NCBI RefSeq assembly: GCF_000194605.1
Contig: NC_015321.1
Coordinates: forward strand, 4,278,001 to 4,342,000
Source: Fluviicola taffensis DSM 16823
GTDB lineage: Bacteria > Bacteroidota > Bacteroidia > Flavobacteriales_D > Crocinitomicaceae
Length of the DNA: 64,000 nt
Direction of reading: 5' to 3'
In this document: positions 9,479 to 17,616 of the stretch, in pieces
How positions within the stretch are numbered: position 1 is the first letter of the stretch
Layout: every line of letters begins with the position of its first letter
The notes under the pieces: model-generated
Database searches by the model: none
What the model was told of the DNA's origin: nothing
What the model saw: the letters and a program-made list of their open reading frames with translations, nothing else
Translations under genes and position numbers: made by a program

Positions 9479-9856
9479 ATGACAGAAAATGAAATCAGCA
9501 CACACATTTGTTCGTCCATCTATGAAGTTTACTTCACATTGGGTCCTGGACTACTCGAATCATCTTACGAATTTGCATTAAAACATGAATTAGAATTTCG
9601 TGGATTAAATGTTAAATCTCAAGTGAAACTTGCATTAAATTACAAAGGTGCAATTTGGGAAGACGCTTACAGAGTGGATTTGCTAGTTGAAGGCCAAGTA
9701 ATCATCGAAATAAAATCCATTGAATCCTTAAACAATGTTCACCACAAACAATTGATTAGCTATCTGAAATTAGCAGGATTGAGACTTGGTATCTTGGTGA
9801 ATTTCAATACAGATTTCATAAAAGGAAACATTTTCCGAAAACTGAATGGTTATTAA
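9479..9856 (+). CDS. GxxExxY family protein (PD-(D/E)XK_3 fold)
   Basis: A 125-residue protein with the family hallmark GPGLLESSYEFALKHEL near residues 23-39. A nuclease-like core follows: RVDLLVEGQVIIEIKS has the D-x(n)-E-x-K arrangement of PD-(D/E)XK enzymes. The family is widespread in Bacteroidota and environmental bacteria, usually as a single gene; no function is established. It directly follows the 148-bp tandem repeat. Confidence 0.88.
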   Translation: MTENEISTHICSSIYEVYFTLGPGLLESSYEFALKHELEFRGLNVKSQVKLALNYKGAIWEDAYRVDLLVEGQVIIEIKSIESLNNVHHKQLISYLKLAGLRLGILVNFNTDFIKGNIFRKLNGY

Positions 9857-9944
9857 TCTAGTATCTCATAAATATGAGTTTGTGAAAAATAACATGTTAC
9901 ATATACCTCCGTGTTCATCTGTACACGTAAGTGGGAAATAAAAA

Positions 9945-10970
9945 TCACGCAAACTCCAATTCGAAATGAACCCCCACTTCGGTATCAATCCGTTGAATAG
10001 AACCATTCAATTGTTCTGCAAAACCTTCTATCAAAAAGTGACCTAAGTGATGATCATTTTCATCCTGATTCACCTCTTTGAATCCAACACCGTCATCTTT
10101 GTAGGTTAGGAGATATTTATCATTCTTAAGTCTCAATGAAAGATAAATGGAGCCGTGATTTTGTCCTTTGAAGCCATGCAAAATGGAATTGGTCACTAAT
10201 TCATTGATTAACAATGCAAGTGGAATCATTTTATCTACCGGAAACTCTAGATAATCGATGTCGAGATTGAGTTTGAAATTTGCGGGCTCATTCACCAATG
10301 AATTCAAACAATCATTGATTAACTTCTCCCAATAATTAGCCACATTAATCAATGCTAAATCCTTGTGCTTGTAGAGAGATTCGTGAATACTGGCAATTGT
10401 TTCTATTCGTGATTGCGTTTTGTCCAATACGCCGTTGAAGTTATTATCTCCCTCATCTATTTGTAATCGAATGAGACTGGAAATTATTTGCAGGTTATTC
10501 TTGACCCGATGATGCATTTCTTTTAGAATAACATCTTTTTCATTGTTCAACTTTTCAAGTTCAGCAGTTCGCTTTTGAACCTTCTTTTCGAGACTATTCT
10601 TCAATTGAAGTAGCTCCTTTTCTGCTTTTTTTCGATTCGTAATATTAGTCGACAAAACGAAAATCCCTTCAGGAATGGGCTCTATTCGTAATTCAAACCA
10701 ATTTTTAGTTTTATTGTTATAGGTGAATTCATTTTCAAACTGGAGAGTTACACGTTCTTCCATACAGATTTTCAATTGGCTAAACATCGTAGTGTTTTCA
10801 ATACCAGGATAACATTCCATCATCGTTTTACCAATGAGCGTTTCAGTAGTACTTTGACCTTGAACTGCAACCGTTTGATTGACATAAAGGTATTTCCAAT
10901 TGTAATCTATTACTTGAAATCCTTCAAGCAAGCTGTCGAGAATACTTAAGTTTAAAATAGAGCGCTTCAA
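9945..10970 (-). CDS. PAS sensor histidine kinase of the HisKA_2 type
   Basis: A 341-residue cytoplasmic kinase. Residues 1-115 form a PAS domain (LEGFQVIDYNWKYLYVN, ending VLSTNITNRKKAE). A coiled coil (115-148) leads to the HisKA_2 motif EMHHRVKNNLQIISSL, phospho-acceptor His at about 153/154. The ATPase domain has LLINELVTNSILHGF as N box and YKDDGVGF as G1 box. No membrane segment is seen. Kinases of this class often signal through separate receivers; none is adjacent. A minus-strand near-match to TAnnTTTG (TATCTTGG, 11013-11020) could be its promoter. Confidence 0.9.
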   Translation of the reverse strand: MKRSILNLSILDSLLEGFQVIDYNWKYLYVNQTVAVQGQSTTETLIGKTMMECYPGIENTTMFSQLKICMEERVTLQFENEFTYNNKTKNWFELRIEPIPEGIFVLSTNITNRKKAEKELLQLKNSLEKKVQKRTAELEKLNNEKDVILKEMHHRVKNNLQIISSLIRLQIDEGDNNFNGVLDKTQSRIETIASIHESLYKHKDLALINVANYWEKLINDCLNSLVNEPANFKLNLDIDYLEFPVDKMIPLALLINELVTNSILHGFKGQNHGSIYLSLRLKNDKYLLTYKDDGVGFKEVNQDENDHHLGHFLIEGFAEQLNGSIQRIDTEVGVHFELEFA

Positions 10971-11154
10971 TGAAATAGTGTTTAGTTATGCAACTAGTTA
11001 GTAATTAACGTCCCAAGATACAAAAAGCAAGGAAACTTCAAAAAATAAATGTGTGATTTTTCAAAACAACCAAAAGTTGTCAAAAACAGCTAAAAGTAAT
11101 TCAATTACAACCATAAGTAGTTGTACATTTATCGATGCTCGGAATGCATGCAAA

Positions 11155-11162
11155 TACCTTTG
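11155..11162 (+). promoter_or_regulatory. -7 promoter element for the XRE-pentapeptide gene
   Basis: TACCTTTG matches TAnnTTTG and lies 28 bp before the ATG at 11191. This spacing is the same as at the other promoters in the window. Confidence 0.55.
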
Positions 11163-11190
11163 CAGGGTCTAATTTTTAATAAATAGTCTT

Positions 11191-12087
11191 ATGTTAAGTA
11201 CAAAAATTATCGGTCAACGAATTGCAGATGCAAGAAAAAAAACAACCATTTCTCAAGCTCAACTTTCAGAGCGTTTATTTATCAGTCCTCAGGCAGTTGG
11301 AAAATGGGAACGTGGAGAATCAATGCCAGATATTATTACACTGAATCGTTTATCAGAAATTTTGGATGTTGATTTAAATTACTTCTCAGATGGATTTACG
11401 TCGGCAGTATCAGAGGAAAAGAAGTCTTCTAATTCATTGCAAGAATTGTTGGAAAAACCTAAAAAGTCAGAAAAAAAACTCAACTGGGATATGTCTAGAG
11501 GGAATTGGCTAGATGCTGATTTTTCTGGTTTGAAAGGGTTAAATGAGAAATTTAGCTCATCCAACATGCAACGCTGTAAATTCATCAGCTCAGACTTGTC
11601 TGGACTTATCCTAAAAGGGAATAACATTGATCGTTGTGATTTCTCAAATTCCGATTTCAGTCATAGTTCTATCCAAGGCTCCCACTTATCTGGAAATCTA
11701 TTTAAGAACTGTTCTTTAGTAGAAACAGAATTTTCAGGAAGCCATATTATTGGTGGAGATTTTTCAGGGGCAAACTTTACGGGAGCAATCATTAAAGCTG
11801 GTGGAATTGAGAATAGTATCCTTGAAAATACGACCTGGAAAGACACCTCTTTTTCACTATCATACATTGCCGATCTTGTTTTTACAGGCACCTTGAAAGA
11901 TTGTTCTTTTGAGAACTGTGCTTTTAAAAGAGTTACGTTTCAGGATGCAATTCTTACCAATACCTTCTTTAAAAACAAAAGTCTAAAACAAATCAAGTTT
12001 ATTAATTGTCAAGCAGATCGAATCACCTATGAGTTTTTAAAAAATGGCAAAGCCGATTTGAGTGGTATTCAATTAGTCATGGTTTGA
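11191..12087 (+). CDS. XRE-type HTH protein with C-terminal pentapeptide repeats
   Basis: A 298-residue fusion. Residues 6-62 are a Cro/CI-type HTH (ISQAQLSERLFISPQAVGKW, then GESMPDIITLNRLSEIL). From about 105 to 290 the chain follows the pentapeptide pattern A(D/N)LxX, for example LSGLILKGNNIDRCDFSNSD and GGDFSGANFTGAII, which builds a right-handed square helix. HTH plus pentapeptide proteins occur in many Bacteroidota and Firmicutes; the role of the helix is unknown. DNA binding is expected, targets are not visible. Confidence 0.9.
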   Translation: MLSTKIIGQRIADARKKTTISQAQLSERLFISPQAVGKWERGESMPDIITLNRLSEILDVDLNYFSDGFTSAVSEEKKSSNSLQELLEKPKKSEKKLNWDMSRGNWLDADFSGLKGLNEKFSSSNMQRCKFISSDLSGLILKGNNIDRCDFSNSDFSHSSIQGSHLSGNLFKNCSLVETEFSGSHIIGGDFSGANFTGAIIKAGGIENSILENTTWKDTSFSLSYIADLVFTGTLKDCSFENCAFKRVTFQDAILTNTFFKNKSLKQIKFINCQADRITYEFLKNGKADLSGIQLVMV

Positions 12088-12222
12088 AGGAAACCTTGTT
12101 CACTATTTGGAGATCTTATTCGATTACCTGGATTTTGAGTAAATTTCAAATGAATTTAAACCTAGGAAGAAAAATCAGAGTTGGGTCGTTTTTTTGACGA
12201 CTCTACTCTTTTTTGTAATTCA

Positions 12223-12230
12223 TATCTTTG
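12223..12230 (+). promoter_or_regulatory. -7 promoter element for the DUF2200 gene
   Basis: TATCTTTG fits TAnnTTTG, 24 bp before the ATG at 12254. It also argues against an in-frame TTG start at 12194, which would lie upstream of the promoter. Confidence 0.55.
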
Positions 12231-12253
12231 CAAGAGACTTAAAGCCAAACAGT

Positions 12254-12616
12254 ATGAGCACATCTCCCATACACAATGAGCGCATGGCAAAAATGACCTT
12301 TGCTACGGTTTACCCACACTATGTTGCAAAAGTTGAAAAGAAAGGCCGAACCGAGCAAGAATTGAATCAAGTGATTGAATGGCTTACTGGATTTGACATC
12401 ACAAAACAACAACAACTAATTGATGAGAAAGCCACTTTTGAAACCTTTTTTGAACAAGCAATCTTACACCCAAATGTAGAACTCATTACTGGAATGATTT
12501 GTGGTTATCGCATTGAAGAAATTGAAAATCCACTTACCAAAAAAGTTCGATACCTTGATAAATTAGTCGATGAATTGGCCAAGAGAAAGAAAATGGAAAA
12601 AATATTACGCTCTTAA
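12254..12616 (+). CDS. DUF2200 family protein
   Basis: A 120-residue protein with the DUF2200 core: MAKMTFATVYPHYVAKVEKKGR, then LNQVIEWLTGFD, a HPNVELITGMICGYRIEEIE block and a lysine-rich C-terminal helix (LDKLVDELAKRKKMEKIL). The function is unknown. The start at MSTSPIHNER was chosen because the -7 promoter box lies 24 bp upstream of it and because family members start there. Confidence 0.88.
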   Translation: MSTSPIHNERMAKMTFATVYPHYVAKVEKKGRTEQELNQVIEWLTGFDITKQQQLIDEKATFETFFEQAILHPNVELITGMICGYRIEEIENPLTKKVRYLDKLVDELAKRKKMEKILRS

Positions 12617-12639
12617 ATTTGATTGAAACAGATTTTCAA

Positions 12640-13695
12640 TCAATGTCGGCTATCGCATTTCGTATAAATGAATCGTTGAGGTTGGCCCATAAAGTAAATC
12701 AATGAGCAACCGAAAGAATTGTTTGTAAAACCAAAAATAACTGGACTTCTATTCTTAAAAAGCTGCCCAGTCCACTGATTAGTTTCTCGAGAATCCTTGA
12801 ATATCCCGTTCAAATGAGCAATTCCTACACTCTCATTTTCGGTGTAAAGCTCTTCAAATTCAACCTTCCCTGACTTCGTATTTATCACTATTACATGTCT
12901 AGCAGATCGATTATAATCTGCTTTTTCTTCTTTGAGCTCTTGGGCAAAAAAATGAAGTGTATCTAATTGACATATATTTGTTTCCAGCTTCCGAAAGTTC
13001 TTCAGTTCACTCACAATATCCGATCGGAATTTTACAGCAGGGAATTTTTCGGAATCAACTTTACTCCATGTTATCAAGTTCAGTTTTTTGACTAGAAAGG
13101 GGTTTTTCTTTCCAACAGAAACCAAGACATGATTGTAATAATCTCCTCCAATCTCGCTCAGCATGGATCTATCGATTCCAAATCCAATCATGTAGGAAAA
13201 CTGATCAAAAGTAGCATCGCCTTCTGAAGCATAAGGATTAATTAAAGCAGATAAAGGTAGTTTCTTGATTAAGAATGACTGAATTTTCCCTGTGGAATAA
13301 TTAAAAACGAACAATTTATCATCTTCAGAAACACCCGTTTTATTCAAAAATTGTTCTCGGTATTTCCCTGTAAGTTCAAAGTATTGAATCGAATCGTAAG
13401 GCATGTCTGAAATATCTGGAATTGCTAGCGAATCTGGATGCTCACTCAATGGATAATCATCCGAAAAAGAAATGAACCCGATATTTTCAGCTCCTTTCGC
13501 CCGTTCTTCCCAACGGACATAATAAATCTTAAACTCCTCCGAAAGCTTCGGTTGGCTAGCTGCAGAATATTGTATCGAAACTTCAGGAGTAGTACTATCT
13601 TTAGTCGATTTACTGGGAGTAGATCCACATGAAGTAAATAGAACTACAAACAACATTATTTGAAGTGATACTTTAACTGATTTGATGCTATTCAT
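12640..13695 (-). CDS. Predicted lipoprotein, unknown function
   Basis: A 351-residue protein with a lipoprotein signal peptide (LFVVLFTSCGS; lipidated Cys at about 23) and a serine/threonine-rich linker. The mature part has no domain I recognise. It is probably anchored in the inner or outer membrane facing the periplasm. It converges on the DUF2200 gene with 23 bp between the stops. Confidence 0.75.
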   Translation of the reverse strand: MNSIKSVKVSLQIMLFVVLFTSCGSTPSKSTKDSTTPEVSIQYSAASQPKLSEEFKIYYVRWEERAKGAENIGFISFSDDYPLSEHPDSLAIPDISDMPYDSIQYFELTGKYREQFLNKTGVSEDDKLFVFNYSTGKIQSFLIKKLPLSALINPYASEGDATFDQFSYMIGFGIDRSMLSEIGGDYYNHVLVSVGKKNPFLVKKLNLITWSKVDSEKFPAVKFRSDIVSELKNFRKLETNICQLDTLHFFAQELKEEKADYNRSARHVIVINTKSGKVEFEELYTENESVGIAHLNGIFKDSRETNQWTGQLFKNRSPVIFGFTNNSFGCSLIYFMGQPQRFIYTKCDSRH

Positions 13696-14021
13696 AGAAA
13701 ATCATTATCTCATAAAGGTAAAATATTCCAATTGAAAAGAAACCAATAATACATAAAGAAGCTTCGAACATCCAATCTATTTAACGATTAAAATAGAAAT
13801 GTTCAACCTCGAACAAGACTTAATTTCAGTAATGAATCCGTCATTTTGAGAAACTGTTCTTAACCACAGACGTCTTTACAATTGTCTATTTTTCTTTCAT
13901 TGATATTTGTCCTGTTCGGTACAAGTCTAATGGGTTCTGCAAGATGCTTTCGATCATTTTTAAAGGTAAATATTAGTTTGGATTTATTCTCAAAATTTTC
14001 ATTCAAAGCACTTAAATAGAC
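13696..14021. other. Intergenic stretch without a gene
   Basis: About 330 bp of AT-rich sequence between the lipoprotein gene start and the distal end of the accessory region. No ORF, tRNA or strong hairpin is visible. The phrase AACCACAGACGT near 13862 resembles short dispersed repeat words seen elsewhere (for example CCCCACAGACGTGCACGG at about 6010). Confidence 0.5.
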
Positions 14022-14062
14022 ACTTATACAAAACCCCACTAGCGTATGTGTGTTTTCTATCG
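14022..14062 (-). repeat. Degenerate cassette-end element at the distal edge of the array
   Basis: On the minus strand, just after the YdeI stop, the sequence reads ATACGCTAGTGGGGTTTTGT. The arm of the intact element at 27884-28020 reads ATACGCAAGCAGGGGTTTCG, so this looks like one decayed arm of the same family. The matching YAAC core and the second arm are not seen. It probably marks the old distal end of the cassette array. Confidence 0.4.
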
Positions 14063-14638
14063 CAAGTGCTTCGGCTTCAGATTCTGCCCAGCACTTTGTG
14101 CAATTTCGTCAATACGTTTTTGCCGCGTTTCTTGTAGTTTCGCAAGGACAATCCAGCTCAACATCATTTTTTGTGCCGATTTACTCAAACTTAGAAAATA
14201 GTCCTTTGAACCTTTGTGAATTTTGAACGCTTGTTCTAAGTCGTTCGGGATTATCAATGCTTCAACTTCGTCCAGAATTATCCAGGATCCGTTTTGTTTT
14301 GCAGTTTCAACACTTTCGTAACCCGCTTTTGTCATTCGCCCGTTTTCAATGAGTTGCTGAACTTTTTCCTTGTTGATTTTTGACCATATGCTTTTAGGTT
14401 TACGTTTGCAAAAAAACTGCATAAACGAAGAATCATCAATTGTTTTTTTGGTACTGTCAATCCAACCGAAGCAAAGAGCTTCATCAACGGCTTCACTCCA
14501 ACTTATTGAAGGAATAGTAGACTTTTTTGTGTAATAAACAAGCCAAACAGATTGTTTGGACTGATGGTTTTTTTCCAGCCATTGTCTCCAATCTGTTTGG
14601 CTTTGAGGACAATATGTTTCTATTTCCTTATTAAGCAT
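14057..14638 (-). CDS. YdeI/OmdA family protein
   Basis: A 193-residue protein of the YdeI (bacteriocin-protection type) family: YCPQSQTDWRQWLEKNHQ, SVWLVYYTKKS, ISWSEAVDEALCFGWIDS (the strongest signature), FFCKRKPKSIWSKINKEKV and LSLSKSAQKMMLSWI. It overlaps the upstream hydrolase gene by 8 bp. It is the last gene of the minus-strand accessory block and probably shares a cassette with the hydrolase and the WYL regulator. Function uncertain. Confidence 0.9.
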   Translation of the reverse strand: MLNKEIETYCPQSQTDWRQWLEKNHQSKQSVWLVYYTKKSTIPSISWSEAVDEALCFGWIDSTKKTIDDSSFMQFFCKRKPKSIWSKINKEKVQQLIENGRMTKAGYESVETAKQNGSWIILDEVEALIIPNDLEQAFKIHKGSKDYFLSLSKSAQKMMLSWIVLAKLQETRQKRIDEIAQSAGQNLKPKHLR

Positions 14639-15593
14639 TCTGTTGTTCTAGCCATTTTAAAATTGATTGGGTTGTTTCCTCTTGCTTTTCTTGCTGAATC
14701 CAATGACCACAATCCAGACTAACAACATCCAAATTAGGAACGATATTTTTTAGGTTTTCAGATTTTGGAATTGTATCCTGTTCACCATATATCATAAGAG
14801 TCGGCTGATGAATGATTGGTTTTACATTTTCCATTAAGTGCCAATTTCTATCCATGTTTCTGTACCAATTTATACTTCCTGTAAACCCTGATGATTCGAA
14901 AGCAGACACGAACACAGACAGTTCATTATCCTCCATTAAGGGGTCTCCTAGTGGTTTTTCTGCTCTTGCAAGATTTATCATTAGCATGCCAGGCTCTGGT
15001 AGTGTGGGAGGAACATTTTTACGAAATATGTTACGTAGGAACTGGGATGTGTTTTCATTCATTATAGCATCTGCTACTCCTGGTTGTCGATTGAAGTGAA
15101 CAAAATAGAAGTCTCCTCCAAATAGTACTTCCATAAACTCGATCCATGGCTTTTCTCCACGCTCTTGATAAGGCAAAGCCAAGTTTATTATTTTATTTAC
15201 TCGTTCAGGATGTAATAGTGCCAGACTCCAAACGACATTTGCACCCCAATCGTGACCAACAAAAGTGGCATCTTCATATCCAAAGTAATCGAGTAATGCG
15301 ACTAGGTCACCTGTCAAGTGTTCAATGTCGTATTCAGTTACTTCAGTCGGACAGGATGAGTTCCCATAACCTCTTTGGTTTGGAATGATAACATGATAGC
15401 CAGCCGCAACAAGTGCAGGTACCTGATGACGCCAAGAAAAAGCATGTTCTGGAAAACCGTGACAGAGTACAATAGGTTTTCCAGCATTTTGTTTACCAGC
15501 TTCAAAGACTTCCAGTTTCACACCGTTGACTGAAATAAGAGTGGGTTTGGGAAAATTGGTTGAGTTAATCATTGAATTAATTACGTTTGTCAT
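14631..15593 (-). CDS. Alpha/beta hydrolase, epoxide-hydrolase-like
   Basis: A 320-residue alpha/beta hydrolase. The oxyanion region is CHGFPEHAFSWRHQ (HGFPE), the nucleophile elbow is FVGHDWGANV (Asp nucleophile, as in epoxide hydrolases and haloalkane dehalogenases), a late acid lies in LMIYGEQDTIP and the catalytic His in LDCGHWIQQEKQEE. Substrate unknown. A minus-strand TAAGTTTG box lies 28-35 bp upstream. It is flanked by a WYL-domain regulator and a YdeI-type gene, and the three are likely one regulated unit. Confidence 0.9.
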   Translation of the reverse strand: MTNVINSMINSTNFPKPTLISVNGVKLEVFEAGKQNAGKPIVLCHGFPEHAFSWRHQVPALVAAGYHVIIPNQRGYGNSSCPTEVTEYDIEHLTGDLVALLDYFGYEDATFVGHDWGANVVWSLALLHPERVNKIINLALPYQERGEKPWIEFMEVLFGGDFYFVHFNRQPGVADAIMNENTSQFLRNIFRKNVPPTLPEPGMLMINLARAEKPLGDPLMEDNELSVFVSAFESSGFTGSINWYRNMDRNWHLMENVKPIIHQPTLMIYGEQDTIPKSENLKNIVPNLDVVSLDCGHWIQQEKQEETTQSILKWLEQQNA

Positions 15594-15620
15594 TTTTCTG
15601 TCTTTTAAAGATTAATGATG

Positions 15621-15628
15621 CAAACTTA
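15621..15628 (-). promoter_or_regulatory. -7 promoter element for the hydrolase-YdeI pair
   Basis: TAAGTTTG on the minus strand fits TAnnTTTG, about 28 bp before the hydrolase ATG. Immediately upstream on the same strand TGTCACTTGTCA contains a direct repeat of TGTCA that could be a site for the WYL regulator; that link is a guess. Confidence 0.4.
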
Positions 15629-15670
15629 TACCTGACAAGTGACAGCCTTATGGCAAGGGTCAAAAATAAA

Positions 15671-16360
15671 CTAGTGGTATTTCTCAAAATATTCCTGCAA
15701 AGTCATTTTATGTGGTTCAAACTGATCGGTAAGTATTTCCAGTTTTCTAATTCTGTCCAAACGAAAAAATCGAAATTCTCTTCTTAATAGACAATAGGCA
15801 ACCAACAACCAATTTTCGGTGCTTAGCAGAGCAAATGGTTCAATGAGTCTGGTTGTAGTTTCATTTTTTTCGTTGGTGTATTCAATTTTTGTAAGACGAA
15901 AATTTGTCAGAGCAAATTGTAAGTCAGACAAATGATTACTGTTGCTTTCCTGATAGGTATTTTGGTCAAATCGTGTTCTTTCTGAAAGAAAGTTAGCTTT
16001 CTCTTGTATGTTGTATTTCAGTACCGCTTTTATTTTCTCAATGGCTTCAGTGTACTCTTTAATGAATGAAATGTCTTTGTTTTGTAGAACCCATTGTTCT
16101 GCGGTAATTAGCGCATTTGCTTGTGCTTCTGTAAACATTACAGGTGGCACATTGTAACCTTCCATGAGCGAATAACCTTTACCTTCCTCTGTAAGTATTG
16201 GAATACCTGACTGTTCCAAAGCCCGTATGTCTCTATAAATGGTCCTTTTACTAACCGAAAATTTGTTTGCTAATTCTGCAGCTGTCAAAATTCGTTTGGT
16301 TTGCAATTGGGTTAGGATTGCAGTCAGTCTGGAAAGTCGTTTAGTATCATTTTCGTTCAT
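15671..16360 (-). CDS. YafY/WYL family transcriptional regulator
   Basis: A 229-residue regulator. The N-terminal winged helix reads RLSRLTAILTQLQTKRILTAAELA and the recognition helix SVSKRTIYRDIRALEQSGIP. A WYL domain follows (ENWLLVAYCLLRREFRFFRLDRI) in place of the canonical W-Y-L. Such proteins sense small ligands and repress adjacent genes. It lies directly upstream of the hydrolase gene on the same strand. Its own start is about 42 bp inside a cassette core (GTTAGCCC on the minus strand, 16403-16410). Confidence 0.9.
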   Translation of the reverse strand: MNENDTKRLSRLTAILTQLQTKRILTAAELANKFSVSKRTIYRDIRALEQSGIPILTEEGKGYSLMEGYNVPPVMFTEAQANALITAEQWVLQNKDISFIKEYTEAIEKIKAVLKYNIQEKANFLSERTRFDQNTYQESNSNHLSDLQFALTNFRLTKIEYTNEKNETTTRLIEPFALLSTENWLLVAYCLLRREFRFFRLDRIRKLEILTDQFEPHKMTLQEYFEKYH

Positions 16361-16402
16361 TTTTTCTGACTTTTGATGTTTGGGTGTTCGCTTCTAGCAT
16401 TA

Positions 16403-16503
16403 GGGCTAACGTTGTGGTGGAAATAGAATTCCTACTGTCTTGGAGCTCAGGATTTCATAGAAACACTTCAGCCGCACTATTACCAAACCGATGTTGTGCG
16501 TTC
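16403..16503. repeat. Cassette junction E12 (attC-like palindrome)
   Basis: The left core is GGGCTAAC (16403-16410) and the right core is GTTGTGCGTTC (16493-16503). The inner arms GGTGGAAATAG and CTATTACCAAACC pair imperfectly. The right core supplies the last codons of the neighbouring gene. It separates the WYL gene cassette from the 16480-17079 gene. Confidence 0.6.
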
Positions 16504-17079
16504 GCTTTTTTTTATTCGGTTAAATATCTGTTTTCCAATATAGTCATTCAGTTTTTTATACTTTGTTCGTCTGTAATAAGCATCCCAATAACTTATCATT
16601 CTACTTTCGATTTGTTGTCTATATTTTGGATTTTCATGAAAAAATTTCAAATAGTTATCAATTGTCTTGTCGTTAATGTGTTTGTCAGCAACTTCTAAAA
16701 TTTCCATCACATATTCTCCTAAAAGCTGAAAAATGTATGGAATTACAAAGTAGTCAAATGTATTGTCTATTAATTTTTCTAACCGCTGTTGTCTAACAAA
16801 GCCATTATGATGTTTTAAATAAATACAGTTTAAAATAGTTTGTTGCTTAATTGTCAGATTATTTCCTGTTGTTTCGTTAGGATTGTTAAAATAAACCCGT
16901 GCTGGAATGATTAATTTATTTCCGTCAAGTATAACTTCTTGTTCAACAGTTGGGTGAATATCAAAGTTTTTGTCAAGCAAAAAGTCTGCAACAATTTCAA
17001 CATCTTGTTTTAAGTCTGCCGGAAAAGCATTCAGTAGTTTTTGTCTGTTAACTTTTAATATGTCAGTTGAAATTTTCAT
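16480..17079 (-). CDS. Unknown cassette protein (C12)
   Basis: A 199-residue, probably cytoplasmic, mostly helical protein rich in lysine, isoleucine and asparagine. I recognise no domain. The last residues, SERTTSVW, are encoded by the cassette core itself (GAACGCACAAC on the minus strand), so the gene runs into its recombination site. The 5' boundary is GACACATAAC (17102-17111) and the 3' boundary GTTGTGCGTTC; they pair with two or three mismatches. Confidence 0.7.
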   Translation of the reverse strand: MKISTDILKVNRQKLLNAFPADLKQDVEIVADFLLDKNFDIHPTVEQEVILDGNKLIIPARVYFNNPNETTGNNLTIKQQTILNCIYLKHHNGFVRQQRLEKLIDNTFDYFVIPYIFQLLGEYVMEILEVADKHINDKTIDNYLKFFHENPKYRQQIESRMISYWDAYYRRTKYKKLNDYIGKQIFNRIKKSERTTSVW

Positions 17080-17101
17080 TCAGTTTAGGGTTTCATAAAG
17101 T

Positions 17102-17140
17102 GACACATAACATTTCTCGGCTTGGCGATGTTATGCGTTC
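17102..17140. repeat. Short cassette junction E11
   Basis: GACACATAACAT and ATGTTATGCGTTC enclose only about 16 bp, with inverted repeats ACACATAACAT and ATGTTATGCGT. It is much shorter than the other junctions (130-190 bp) and looks like a minimal form. The inner part includes CTCGGCTTGGCG. Confidence 0.65.
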
Positions 17141-17142
17141 TT

Positions 17143-17568
17143 TTATACTTGTTGAATAAAATTGCTGTCCAACATTTGTAGAAGAAAGGTGGAATTGTTT
17201 TTGTTTTTTAATTCTTTAACGATTGGTATCAGATAGTTAAATATTAGTTCATTAAATTTTTCATCACCAAAATCGTGATTGTGTTGAATTTTCTGTCCAT
17301 TAATTTCAAATTCCGGATCATCTTTTTCATATTCCTCTTGCCATTCGTGTAATTCAAGAAAATCAAATTCAACAAATTGAAAATCCGGGCAATTGTTTTG
17401 TGTTTCCTCAAGTGTCTTGTCTATGTTGAAATTTGTTGTCAACCAACCAGCCCAAGGACAACAATATATTCCAATTGAATTCGGATCGCTGTTATCCATT
17501 CTAAATTTATCAATTGAATTCTGTATAAATTCTTCTATTTTTTTTGTGTTTTGGTCAATGTTTATCAT
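17143..17568 (-). CDS. Unknown cassette protein (C11)
   Basis: A 141-residue acidic protein with no domain I recognise. It has a CCPWAGW motif at about 36-42 and a segment with many Glu and Asp residues (FDFLELHEWQEEYEKDD). There is no signal peptide, so it is probably cytoplasmic. The 3' core GTTATGCGTTC begins a few bases after the stop. The matching 5' core was not found; the upstream junction at 17569-17613 is degenerate. Confidence 0.65.
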   Translation of the reverse strand: MINIDQNTKKIEEFIQNSIDKFRMDNSDPNSIGIYCCPWAGWLTTNFNIDKTLEETQNNCPDFQFVEFDFLELHEWQEEYEKDDPEFEINGQKIQHNHDFGDEKFNELIFNYLIPIVKELKNKNNSTFLLQMLDSNFIQQV

Positions 17569-17613
17569 AATTCTTTATCCGTTTTGAAGTGATGCAAAAG
17601 CCTTGTTAGCAGT
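17569..17613. repeat. Degenerate cassette junction E10
   Basis: Only one clear core is present, GTTAGCAGT (17605-17613), which belongs to the next gene's 3' end. The opposite YAAC core is lost. No gene fits in the gap. Confidence 0.4.
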
Positions 17614-17616
17614 TCT

